DNA of 64,000 nt from assembly GCA_947561395.2 (NCBI GenBank), contig OX387187.1, forward strand, positions 1,060,976 to 1,124,975, in the 5' to 3' direction. The notes beneath the pieces were generated by a model. It was given only the letters and a program-made list of their open reading frames with translations, searched no databases and was not told the DNA's origin. This document shows, in pieces, positions 1 through 12,600 of the stretch. Origin of the DNA: Buxus sempervirens (lineage: Eukaryota; Streptophyta; Magnoliopsida; Buxales; Buxaceae). Each line of letters opens with the position of its first letter. Within the stretch, counting starts at the first letter, position 1. The translations under genes and the position numbers were made by a program.

Positions 1-357
1 TGAGGGGATAAAGAGATCTTTAAAAGCCCAAGAAGGAATAACGTCTCAAAAACTGTTGGCTGGCCTGAATCTTAACGTGAAAGTAAGTTTCAAGATAAGC
101 CAAACATCCAAGAAAGCACATCAGCTACATAATAGTCCTTGTTCAAAAGTAGATAGCACAAATGAGTCATCAAACAATAGCCTTATCCAAGACCATATAC
201 TGGTACTAGTGCATAAATGAAACCAGGAACGGAAAAATAACGGAGGAACAAGATTTGAGATGCCTTTGAAGGTTTAAAACCCTTTATGAGAGCCTAAGCA
301 TTAATTTCTACAAACTTTATTTTGGATATATAATTTTGTAGACTACTTTTGCCAAAA
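1..357. other. no gene recognised
   Basis: I see no coding exon, RNA gene or repeat signature in this stretch. It is the left flank of the LINE insertion that begins at 372. It could belong to the last intron or 3' region of the minus-strand methyltransferase gene, whose final exon was not found, but nothing in the sequence proves that. Confidence 0.4.
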
Positions 358-371
358 TTGAAGGGCCATAA

Positions 372-1974
372 GAGATTGGCGCTTTGGAAGAGGAATTATT
401 TGTCTCTGGGGGGAAGGATTATCCTTATCAAGGTTGTGCTTGCTAATCTTCCTGTCCATTTTATGTCCTTGTTTAGGATGCCTAGAAGAGTTGTGACCAT
501 CATTGAGAAAGCCCAAAGGGACTTTCTTTGGGAGGGTGGGGGTAAAAAGAAGATTCACTTAGTCAGGTGGGATAAGGTGTGTCTGGCAAAGGATAAGGGT
601 GGTATTGGGGTAGGTATGATAGCCCACCGGAATTCCTCTCTTCTTGCAAAATGGTTGTGGCGGTTCAGCACAGAAAAAGAAAGCTTGTGGCGTCAAGTGA
701 TCACAAGTAAATATGGTAATGACGATAATGGATTGTTCATTAACTTGAGGGCACGACCTCCAGGAAACTGCCCGTGGAAGGCCATTATGAAAATTGCACC
801 TTTGTTCTATCCTCATGTTCGGTTGTGTATCGTATCTGGGTCTTCGACTCGTTTTTGGCATGATTTGTGGTGGGGCAGCCAGCCCTTATCCATCCAGTTT
901 CCTCGTTTATTCTCCCTTGCACTCCTCCCTTGCGCTTCTGTGGCTGATACCCTACATTGGTCTCCTTCTGGTTTCCCATGGAATCTTCCGCTTCGGAGGA
1001 ATCTTTGTCCCTCTGAATTGGATGAGATCTCTTCGCTCATTGACAGCCTAAAGGACGTAGTTCTTGATCCCCTTGGTTTTGATAAGATTTCTTGGTCTTT
1101 GTCATCCAATTCTATGTTCTCCTGCAAATCCTTCTTCAATTCTGTTCTTCAACCCCCCTCTACTCCTCTAGCATCATTTTCGTCTCCTCAACTTTGGAAG
1201 CCCAGGATCCCTCTTAAGATTAAGGCCTTCTTATGGACTGCCATATTATACAGGATAAACACGGCTGACCTAATCCAAAGAAGATGGAAAAGGAATTCCT
1301 TATCTCCGCATGTTTGCGTTATGTGTATGGAGTCTGGAGAGAGTGTTGATCATTTATTTGTCCATTGTCGTTTTGCCAGTTTCATTTGGTCTCGGGTGCT
1401 GCCAAATACTTTTATTGCTTGGTTCAATCAGTGGCGGATTAAGGGATTGGGGAAGAGGGGCAAGTTGTTGTATGATTCATTATTCCATGCAGCGGCTTGG
1501 TTCATTTGGATGGAATGAAACAATAGGATTTTCAGGGACACACGGTTATCAGCTGACCAAGTGTTTGACTGCATTGTGATTGCTGTAGCCTCGTGGGTTT
1601 CGATTCTTCCTAAATTCCGGGGCCTGTGGCCTATTGAAATTGTGAAGGACTGGAAGAAATGGTGTTTTTTGTCTATTATTGTTGACGATGGCATGATGAG
1701 AGGAGGGGATTCACATATGACTTAGGTGATTGGAAGTGAGCTGTGCTTTGGATCCGAAGTTGAATGGCTCGCTCAGCTTTGGATTTTGGTTTTGGGGGCA
1801 TATGGGTTGGTACCCGTGGTGATTGTTGTGCCTTGTTCTTGTCTTTTGGAATGGTGGGGTTGTGAGGTTTTGTTGAGAGCTTTTTTGGGCTTCCGTTTGT
1901 ATACTTGTTACTAGTCTCTTTCTCATACACATATTTATATATATACACACATTATTCATCAAAAAAAAATTTTT
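372..1974 (+). mobile_element. 5'-truncated L1-type LINE with 14-bp target duplication
   Basis: The longest reading frame (to about 1518) encodes the region after the reverse-transcriptase palm. It has the plant-LINE hallmark W-K-R-N-Y-L-S-L-G-G-R near 385-420, then the zinc-binding RT domain with its W-x-P-x-I-P-L-K-I-K-A-F-L-W block and the C-x2-C ... S-V-D-H-L-F-x-H-C motif near 1310-1375. A stop at 1516-1518 is followed in the same frame by recognisable LINE C-terminal sequence to about 1725. TTGAAGGGCCATAA occurs at 358-371 and again at 1975-1988, directly after a short A-run (1961-1969), as expected for target-primed insertion. The catalytic part of the RT is absent, so this copy cannot move by itself. 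Confidence 0.93.
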
Positions 1975-1988
1975 TTGAAGGGCCATAA

Positions 1989-3919
1989 CCACTTGTCATC
2001 CAAGGACTTATTTTGCAAAACCATTATTCCCAAATTGATGCCACATTCCTCCTTCCATTAAAGGCGCACCTTCTTGAAACTAACCTATTGCTCTTTTTTC
2101 ATCCACTCCCACACACAGGAAATCACTTAGAATTTCTTAATTTTGTTGGCAATGCTCACTGGAGGAGAGATTAATAGAGAAAATTAGCTTGAAAAGCTTT
2201 GATTTAAATTAATATACAACTGAAAGAAATGTAATTCCTTTTTCACATAGTTCCACAGGATACAATCTGGGATTCTCCCTAAGAGGCATATTGAAAATCT
2301 ATTCAAGGAAGGAAGGTCATGAAGGTTTGTCTCACATCTGCAGCCCATCACATTGACAAAGCACCCAAGGCCAGTGCTATTGTGTGAATCCCCATGATTT
2401 TACTTTTACTCAAATTCACCGTTGATGATTTTACTTATTTAATGTCTAAGCCCACCAAACTTCTAACTTCTTTTACCCTCAAGAATCTACTAAGCATATA
2501 ACTTTAAGTGAGAACCAAAGAAGAAAATAAGGGATAACCGTGCCTGATTCCCCCTTGAGGATTCAAAGAAGTCTGATGGAACTATTCCAGTCAGCATCTA
2601 AACCTAGGGACTTTCCATTTAAGGACAACATCCAAAAATCCTACATTGCCTACCATAAGCTTTCTCAATTTCTACCGTGCACCCTATCCCAACTTTGTCC
2701 TTGTGCAGTTTATTTTCCACACTCTAATTGATGGTAAGAATCAGATGAAAAATGGGTCTCCTTACAATAAAGCTATTATTGTTGTAAATCACAATTGTAC
2801 CCATAGCATTTTTTTCAGTCTAGGATAATAGGTCTCCTTGCACTGAACCACTACCTCAAACTCTCTTTTTCAACAAAATTTGCCTGGTCCTAAAAGAGGA
2901 TTGCCTTTCATATCACTTGCAATGTATTGGAAACCTGTTCCATCTTGTAAATAATAAAAATATGATCACTAAATGCTTCGACAATTGTTCTTAATCAATT
3001 ATTCACGTTCATCTCATTGCACCTAATCTGAGAAGAGTTATAGAATCTGTTATAACAGCTCTATAACAGTCTAATTATTTCTCTACAGACCGTACATATT
3101 AGAAGGGTTTTACAGCAAATGACCAGTTCTACTCCCATGGAATGTATACAGATGACAATCTTGCTCAGCCCCACCCTGCAAGGGGCTAACAAATCAAAAT
3201 AAAAAAGAAAAAAAGCAAGTCAGGACAGCTGCACAGAACTTAACAGTATTATGATAGGTCCCAGTCAGAACTTAGCAAACAATAATGAGAAACACTCTTG
3301 GGGTGAGAGAAAACCACAAGTCAAACTTAATAATTACCCCCCTTTACGACTCATAGCTATGAAACTTAAATAAGCCTACCCTAACAACCTATGCTAAACA
3401 CACGATTCAAGAATCCTATCTCTACTAACAAAATAAGCTTATCTCATCACCTAATACCAAACTCTCACTTATCCCCAACACATCATACAAATTCCTTCTT
3501 ATCCCCAACAACCCCTTGGCATCAACAGTCCTGATTTTCCCCATGTATTTGGGGTTCTTCCTACGTGTACATTGGGAATGCCATAACTTATCATATTAAA
3601 TAGGGAAAAGAAACATAAATGCAATGAGGAATATAAAAGAGATTCTCATGGCAGGCTTATAATTATAACATCATAAAAACTCAAAATAGGCTGAAAAAAT
3701 TCTATCTGGTACAAGTAAAACAAAATTTTTTGTGTTTTGTCATGGTGAATGTAATAAGTTCTATTGATTAAGCCTAACTATAAGTTTTTCCAACACTTTA
3801 GAGTTTGAATTTATTTTATGACATTTTGCAAAGGATAGCAGTTGTGTTCACAAAAATTAATAATGGAATCAAAAGAATATAGCTTTAAATAAAGAAAGAA
3901 ACAGTAGGAAGTAGAATAC
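1989..3919. other. non-coding stretch downstream of known host exons
   Basis: No exon, RNA gene or intact mobile element is recognised here. The minus-strand methyltransferase gene should have one more C-terminal exon after the donor at 3919. I looked for the expected W-K-R and L-T-G-x-L-P-D type residues on the minus strand and did not find them. This is probably last-intron or 3' flanking DNA. Confidence 0.4.
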
Positions 3920-4108
3920 TTGTCCTGGAAATGCCTTGTATAATGCCTTAATAGTAGAATTTTGCAACCACACTGCATCATCTGACAAAGCTTTTGGACC
4001 CGTTATTCCATCTGTAATATTGGATGCTTCAGCATGAGCCCCACCACAATTAACCATTATACGGCCATGAGGTATCAATTTTTTTTTCAAACCCATCCAT
4101 GTTACAAC
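3920..4108 (-). CDS. methyltransferase exon 7
   Basis: Sixty-three codons begin [16 protein letters not shown] and contain G-R-I-M-V-N-C-G-G (strand 5), a variable loop, then [10 protein letters not shown] and F-P-G-Q at the end. The acceptor is GGCAG and the donor GTATTC at 3919-3914. The frame stays open for a few codons past the donor, but the residues there stop resembling the family, which supports splicing to a further exon not seen in this window. Confidence 0.88.
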
Positions 4109-4170
4109 CTGCCATGAATAAAATACATCGTCGAAGTATTATAGAATGTCACACAACCAAATACATATAT

Positions 4171-4244
<74 letters not shown>

Positions 4245-7200
4245 AGGGAGGGAGGGAGGGAGGGAGGGAGGGAGTGTGTAGAACCCTGAATTTTGAATAT
4301 AATAATATAATAAAATAAATCTAAATATTAGAGAATAAATTAAATAAACCTAAATATATTGAAAAGTAAAGATTTAATCTAAGTATTGGAGGAATAACAT
4401 TATAATCCAAAAAATATTAGTAATTAAATAAATAATAATTTTAAGTAATTAGAAATTTAAATATTAACTTTAATTAATTAGGAAGATTAATTATGGATTT
4501 GACTTCAAGAAGAGAGTTAGATAGTCATTACTAGAAATAGAAAAAGTAAATAACTGATTTAGATAAATTAGGAAAACAAATTAAATATGGAGATTTGGGG
4601 AAGATAGGTATTAATCCAAGTATATGTTAAAGCTAAGAATAATATGAGAAATAAATATGGGTATTTTTGGAAGAGATCCAATGGCTAAATGTGAGATAGG
4701 TATATAAAGGGTACTTGAGTCATTTTCCAATTAACCAAATTAATAAGTTGAGTAATTAAATAATTATTAGACTTGAGAATTTGATTAGACATAACTTGGG
4801 TTTAATTTGAATTTAAATATCATGATTTATAGCCTAATAGAAGGAAAAAGGGCCTATTGGTAATTATGATTAATTATGGGCCTTAATTTGGGAAATAAGT
4901 GAGTTAAAAGGTGTTTAGGTAATATTTAAAAATAGGCATTAAAATATGGACGAAAATTCATTAAATTAAAAGTTCTTTTGTAAGGGATTTAAGAGATAAG
5001 ATTTAGAAAGGAGAGTTAGAATAAAGTAGGCAAGTGGGGTTAGTTAGAAAGTTTCCTAATCCAATTAAGACTTCTAATTAGGTGAGTCTATAAAAGGAAG
5101 GGATTAGGAGGATTTTGAGGTTTCTTTGTTGGACCAAACACATGAAAAAAAAAAGGAGAAAAAGGAGTGCACGGCTGGAGAAAATATAAAGGGAGAGAAA
5201 GAGAAAAAATAGGAAACTTTTAGAAGAAAGAGATACTGCATAAATTTCCAACAAGCCACCATCAAATTGCGATCGGGAGACGATCGACCGTTGGATTGGC
5301 CTCAAATTTGGAGGTTTTGTTCCTAACTGGTGGTTTTTCAATCTAAACGGTGGAAATGATGTTTGGAGATCCCTAGAGTGGTGCGATAATAGCAATAACA
5401 TGGCTATACTTTAGCAAACACTTGAAAACCAGAGGAATTGCATGATTTTCTTATGTGATTAGATGATTCTTGATGATTTGCATTGAAATATGATAATGAT
5501 ATGGTATACTTGAGGTTCTCCAGGATGCTTCCTTGTTCTTGAAGAAGTTTTATAAAAGTAATGGTTTTGAATGGATTAAATCTTTGTAGACATTCTTAGA
5601 TCAATAAGAAATTGATTAGGAATGTTTTAGAGATGATTTAGAGCAAAAACCCAATGGTTGGAATCAAAGAAAAATCATAGAAATATTCAGAAATTCGTAA
5701 AACTCAGAAAAATCCAAAATTTGCCAAAATTGTACTAGCACCCGAATCGTGGTTCAAACGCCGTATCGAGTGTCCATTGTTTAGTGTATTTTTGCTTAAG
5801 ACATCTGATGCATCGTTCGAGCGTTAAATCAGGCACCCCGCCTTTTTTTTTTAAAAACAGAGAACTCGAGAGTTGATTTTAGGCCATAAGCGAGCGCCCG
5901 ATAGGACGCCCAAATGTTGGTTTAGGCCACCAAAGAAATTAAACCCAGAAACGATCGCCCGATAGGACGCTCGAACATCCATTCGAGCGCCCACTGTCAG
6001 ATTTTGAGAAACTTAGGATTTTGTGCCCAAATAAATTTGTAATGATTTTTATAGGAATTTTATGATTGTAACACATGTAATTAGGATAACTTAAGGTGTA
6101 GGATGTGGTGGAATTAAATTTAGATAAAAGGATAATTATTTGGAATAATAAATGTAATTTAGATCCATAATAGGATAGTTTGGTTGAATGTGTGGACTTG
6201 GCCTAATTATACCTAAGATTAATGAATGAAACCTTATCCAACAAATCACTAATTCACTATAGATCTAAATTGACCTCTGTAAGGAACCCATAACAGTATT
6301 ATTACATTTTGGAGTATTAGGTTGTTAGTGTGGAAATTTGACAGTATTGAGTAAGATAATGAAAAGAATCTTAGCCAAGGATTAGGATTCAAGTAAGATT
6401 CATAGATTTGGACTAATAATTTGTCTAACAATTAAATATAGGTAATTTAAGGATTCCCACATTAATAAATCACATTATTGGTATTTGACTGAAGAATTGG
6501 ATATGTTTTTCCATACTTGTCTTGTTTTAAAGACCTAGAACTCTGTTTAAAACCTGATTTTGGTTATTTATATCTTTTTGGAATTTCAACCGATATTGTG
6601 GTGATGATTGTGGTTACATGATTTGACACGTAGGTGTCTCTTTGTATGAGGGTTTGATCTTGACATGTATATGTCTCCACGTATGTAGGTATTGTTCTAT
6701 CATGTATGTGACTTCGCATATGTGGTTATTTCATGGCGTATGCCTTTTGTTCTCGCATATTAAGCTATCACATGGTGCATGCCTTCTATTTAGTATTGAT
6801 CAAGATTGTTGGTACCGGACCGGTCTAGTCCGGTCCCGGTACAAACCGGTACAACCGGTCCCTGACGATCCAAAGAAACAAAAAATAAAAATAAAAATAA
6901 AAATCCCTCCTTCCATCTTTCTTCGTCTTCTTCTTCTTCTCTTCCTCACACAATTCAAGACCCTCTCTTAACTCCATCCCTCCCATCCTCTCTCTGTTTC
7001 CTTCTCTCTCAAGCTCTCTCCCCCCTCTCTTCCTCCCTCTCCATCTCTATCTCTCTCCCTCCCTCAGGCAGACCTTCTCTCTCGCCGATGTCGCCGGAGC
7101 AGCCACATCCTCTGTTGGTCTCCCTCTCTTTGTCTCTCTTCCTTCTTTGTTGGGCTTCCTCTCTCTCGTCGATGTCGCTAGAGCACGGGAGTAGCCGCAT

Positions 7201-9554
7201 CCTTCTCTTGCAGTCGCACGACTCCGTCCATTTCCTCCCTCCTCCCCTTCTCTCTCTTTCTCTCGTATGGGTCTTACCCTCCCTCCTCTCCCTCTCTCTC
7301 TTTATTTCTCAAGTTTTTTATTTTTAAGATCACTTTTTGCAAGCTAGCTTGCAAACCTAGACTCAACTTTGCAGGCTATGTCTGCCTGCAAAGTCATTAT
7401 TAAAGCTAAGGGTCTGCCTGCAAAGTCAAGATAAGGTTTACCTTTTTAAAAGAACAGCTAAAGAACGGGCGGTCCAAGATATATTGTTTGACTCGGACAG
7501 TCCAAACTTGGACCGCCCGGGTTTTTGTCATCAAAGAATAGGATGATCCCAGACTAGGACCATCTGATCTCGGTATAGACCGGTTGGTCTGGTAAACCAT
7601 AGTATTGATTGAATTTATAAATAAGTTATTAAATTTTTTTATTGTGAGTTGTGTCTAATAGGCTTAGCTCTTAATGGATCCATAGAGTAACTAGTAAATT
7701 GAATTGTTTTCTGGAGTTCTTATTCTATGTCATAAGCATTCTATTATGAATAAAACGGTACCCGCTCCGGTATCGATCGGTTGCTACATTATCCACTCTA
7801 GGATCGGTTGAACCGTACATGCCAACTCACTCCGGTATTGGTTGAGTACTTTCGTATTGCGTCGAATAGCATGATCGGTATTGGTTGGCCCGCTTGTAAA
7901 TCGGTTAGGTGGCATATTGACACATGTCTGTAGTTACTCAGTTTACGATTTCATTAGTCCTATGATGTCACAAATGTGGTTTACTGATTGTTATGATTTA
8001 TGCATTATTATTATTATTGATTTGGTTTAATCGTATAACTCATTACTTTATTTATAAAATTATGGACTGTTTTCTAACATGCACATTGCTACTTGTTGAG
8101 ATTTATATCTCACTCCAGTTTTCCCCATTTTTTAGGTACTCTTAGAGAGGACGTCCAGACTTGGGTAGTGCATAAAAAGGGGTAGAAAATATTGTTGAAT
8201 TAGATTTAAATTAAGGATTGTAATGAGTACTTTAGTTTGTAATTTATTTAGTAAGAGAGTCAAATGATCATGAAATTCAAAGTGTGTTTGAAAGAAAAAT
8301 TGATTCTTATTAGATGCCTTAGTCTTGTAGCTTCAATATGAATAAAAAGTTTTAAATTATGCTGAGTTTTAGTTAGCTTTGGCTCATAAAGACTAACACC
8401 TTGGGTTTGGACAGAAATCCAGATCCGGGGTGTTGCAGAGAGAGAGAACAATGACAGGATCAAAATTAATAATCAAAAGATGATGAAGCAAGCATGCCTA
8501 AGCAAAATCAAAGAAAATACAATTCTAAGGGAGTTCATCACATTATAAGAACACTAACAATATTAGGCAACTTATCTCAATTTATCATGATTTCACAATT
8601 GTTGCTTGAATGCCCAAATGATTCACTGACCCTATCAGATTTATTCTGTATTCCCTAGCTCTTAAAAATCTGAGCATTTCAGGAAAATTCATTAATGCTT
8701 CTTGGTCATCTTTAACTAAGTGGAAAAGTCCAAGGGTCATAGAATCAGATCAAGGCTTCATCTACATTTCAATTTACAGTGTGAATTTCAACAGCCAAAG
8801 TTTTGTGATTACTATGATGGTACTACTCAAATAAGCTGTTTAACCAGATGATAAAACAAAAATAACTGGTAATTTGGCTAATGGTAAGTGTCTTTGTACA
8901 AACACAAATCCTCGCACATACATATGTACACAGCCTATGCGCATACATGTGGGAGACAAAGACACACATAGAGATATTTAAAACAAATAAAATCACATTA
9001 ATTATTTATGCTTCAGATTGATTAGGCATACCTCTTCCAACTGCGGTAAGACCTTCCCATCGGAAAACAAGTCCACAATTATGCCTGGGTGATTGAAAAA
9101 ATTCACATATTTTTTCAAATACATGGATTAAAAAAATTAATTTGAAAATGTATACAAATCATTCATATTACAAGAAAATACATGGAAAAGCCATAATTAT
9201 CATACATGTTAATGTAACAACCATCTGTGATGGTAATCATGGTATGAGAAGATACGTAGATACTAAAACTACTACAAGTATTACCAGAAAATCCTCCAGA
9301 AACATTAGACGGAGAAAGTGCGTCACCAACATGAACTTTTAGAACACCACCAGCTTGAGTACCGGTCTCCAGGTTAGACAGCCAAAGATACTCTCTTGCT
9401 TTATCAATCAACTACTATGTTTTATGACAAAAGCCACTCAGTAAGTAAGATTTTGCCATGTGATGAGATAAAAAATGTGCCTTCAACTTTATGTAAAGTA
9501 TTTGAATTAAAATAATTGTAGAGATATTACCACTCTATATATATATATATATAG

Positions 9555-9644
<90 letters not shown>

Positions 9645-12600
9645 CTGGAGTATACATGATCTGATGGTAAAAATTGTAGGCTGCCAGCTTGAAAATTTTG
9701 TTCAATCTGGGCACAAGCACCTTGTGCAAAAGTGTCATATGTTAAGTTTATTTCCAGTCCACCCCTCCTAGGACCTTGCATTGCTTTAAATTAAACTGGG
9801 TTTGGTCCTTTGGGAGGAGGAGGAGAGATGAGTTTCGTATTTGTTCTGAAAGTTTTGCTTGTTTTGAGCCCACCAAAACCCGCTAGTGTTTTTGCATGGT
9901 GAGCCTCCAGGCGAGAATCAGCCAATCCATTCAGTTAAACAATCCAAGGATCAATGAACAAGGTAGTAGAGACCTGATCTGCAAGTTAACTATTGACACA
10001 ATCTGAATGGCAACCATCTGAAGGTAATTGATCTTTGAAATCAAATTTTTTTATAAGGAAGCTTGGTTATGAAAAGAGAAGGTGTTAAGAGCCCCTTTCA
10101 TCCAGAAAAAGTATAATTATCTTATGTTAATGCCATCATCAAGAGAAAAAGATCTTAGCATTGCATGTAAATTGTATTCCAAAGAATTGAATATGAAATC
10201 CTACAAGCCATAGGAACTTCAAGTGACTTCATTTAGAAATGGTTTGAAATCATTTGTACATCCAATGCTATTAAAATGCAAATGATCAATGATATCAAGT
10301 GGATTCATTTGCATTTCACAAATATGGTATTACAGCATTGAGTGGGTGACCTCAGGCTTAGTATCACTTTATACTCCAACCCATATGATTATATGAGTCC
10401 TTTGGCTACCCATCTCCAAGACAAAATGCCTCTGGTGAAATACTAAGAAGAAGCTTTAATTCAAACATGTGGGACAATTTGGGATCTGAATGTATGTCAT
10501 AGAATGCTCCATATTCCTCAAGCTAAAATAACAAAGATATAATAGAGATGCATAAGTTCTTTGGAGGACTGTATTCTAAAGATTTGGGATCTTTACATAG
10601 AGGACCCCATTCTAAGAATCCCAATCTTCATGAGAATTAAACAAGATATATATACATGGTGAAAATAATAGGTTAATGGAGTAAAATGAGTAACACCATG
10701 AAAAGACCACCATCCTAAATAAAACCATAGTAAGATGTTATTTGATAGTTTATAGGTGCAAGATTATGAATTCTTCTCTGCCAAAAGATGGTGTTCAATT
10801 AAATCCATTCAGCATGTGCATATAGTTAATTCAAAACAGATCCAGAGAAGTACGATCCTGGTGACTGGTGAGAGGTGTGGGGGTTGTTTATGTTTTTCAC
10901 AGGTGTCTGAAATGAACAAATTGATTTCTGGAATGACATATGAACATCAGGAATCTGATCCAGAATTCCAGTACAGGTCACATTGGACTGTTTCAATTGT
11001 CTATAAAAGGTAAGACATCTTGGCTTTAACTGGAAATTGAACTCTCTGGTTGAGATACCATATACTGCCTCATACAGTGATAATAAAATTGGTCTTCATG
11101 GTAAAAAGGCAGCTTTAACTTTCATCTTTTTTTTTTTTTGTTCTAATTTTTTGAAACAGTCATCTCCCTTGAAGAAAAAGGACTGGAGCAAGTATCCATC
11201 TTTGATACTCTCAGTCATTCCTCCAGAGTCTGACCTGCAACTTATGAAGTAACTGATAAAACAAAAATTTTAGATTATTTACCGGCATAAGAAGGAATTT
11301 ATTATTAGAAATCTTATGAGTTTACTGTGTGTTCGAAAACTGAATTTAGCAGAAAAAATTATATCGTTGAGTCCAAATTAAAACTACAGGTTTATCATTC
11401 ACCAAAGGGACTTTAATAAACACATCAAGCATCCATTGAATTATCCATGGCATGATTGATGTATTATTTATGGATAATCTTCAATTAATTGATAGGCTTG
11501 GGACCTCCAAGGTTTCATCACTGTAAAAGGGGCCAAGATTTCTACACATAGATCAAATTGTATCAAGGAAAATCTTATTTGCACATGGGATCTTCCAAGC
11601 TACTAGCACAGATGGATGTTCTCCAAGTTACTTTGGATGTTAAAAACAAATAAAATCCCAAAAGGTTTATTACAATGGCAATTTAGTAAGGAAAAATGGA
11701 GTTCTAGTCCATATGTATACTCTCCAAATCATGTCACCCCGACCTTCCTAATTGTCATTGTGAAAACTGAAAAGAGCTTTACCAAGCTATTTGGAAAAGG
11801 ATGAATATGACTGACAGAACAATAGGCTCTCATCCGTACTAAAATTTGTCTGCCCTTCTATCCTTGAGTAGCTTGTTCTATGTGGCACTACTACAAGTTC
11901 CTAGGCATATTGACAGTTGTTTCATTGTTGCTGCTTAAGCCTGCCCCACACTAAAAAACTGAAAAAACAGTGGCTACTGCCAACTGGAAGGAATCTGTGC
12001 TGGGACACTAACTGAGCACATCTTTTCTCTTTTGATTTTTCCATCATTTGAATTTTATATTTATCCTTTTTTACACCTTGGAGGAAGTTCCTTCAAAAAG
12101 GAGGCCAATTTATTTTTGCACCTTCAGGTCAACTACATGTATTTTATTTAGGTTCTATAAGGATATTTTACAATGTTGCCAAATTCTTGTGATTTATGAT
12201 TTGAATCCTAGGATTCAAATAAATGATCTGAATCCAAAGTTCAAATCCCCTGAAAAGAATCCAGGTTACTTGTTTGAATGTTATATATCAGATTTGAGTC
12301 TTAAAATCTTATTATATCCTCTGATTTGAGTTGAAAACTAGAGCTGATCCTTGGGGAAAATTTTCTTGTATGCATGTGGTCATGTAGGAGAATGACGATT
12401 GGAAAGTTAAATATTATTGGGGAGCATTGTGTCTAATCATATAAAGGCTAATGAAATTATGTAGCAAGAGCTTATTTGCCTATGAGCACCGCTTTCCCCC
12501 ATTTTTTTTTTTTTATCAGTTGCTTGTGGAACCTTTTGTGTTAAAATGTTTGCTTTCAAACAATTCCAATTGGCATACACTGACACATATAAAAATGAAC

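Larger units (their letters stand above)
4277..8437 (+). mobile_element. long solo LTR (gypsy-type, inferred) in intron 6
   Basis: The segment starts TGTAGAACCCTGAATTTTG and ends GATCCGGGGTGTTGCA, a TG...CA pair with the short inverted GACCC/GGGGT theme seen in three other solo LTRs of this window (15871, 38995, 49277). GA-rich sequence flanks both sides; the 5-bp flanks are GAGTG and GAGAG. No gag or pol coding is present between the ends. It contains CpG-rich boxes at 5745-5995, an hAT-like insertion at 6801-7600 and a stem-loop at 8097-8112. It is old, judging by loss of exact end symmetry. Confidence 0.72.

Noticed and set aside
4099-4281. Open frame of Arg-Glu repeats on the plus strand
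   Set aside because: It is a translation of the GA microsatellite and overlaps exon 7 and its intron.
7009-7327. Open frames in the CT-rich block
   Set aside because: Low-complexity sequence on both strands inside an hAT-like element; no domain recognised.
9527-9781. Open frame of Ser-Leu repeats on the minus strand
   Set aside because: Translation of the TA/GA microsatellite in intron 4.
10756-11252. Two plus-strand frames in intron 4
   Set aside because: Short, no recognised motif, no splice or start context that stands out.
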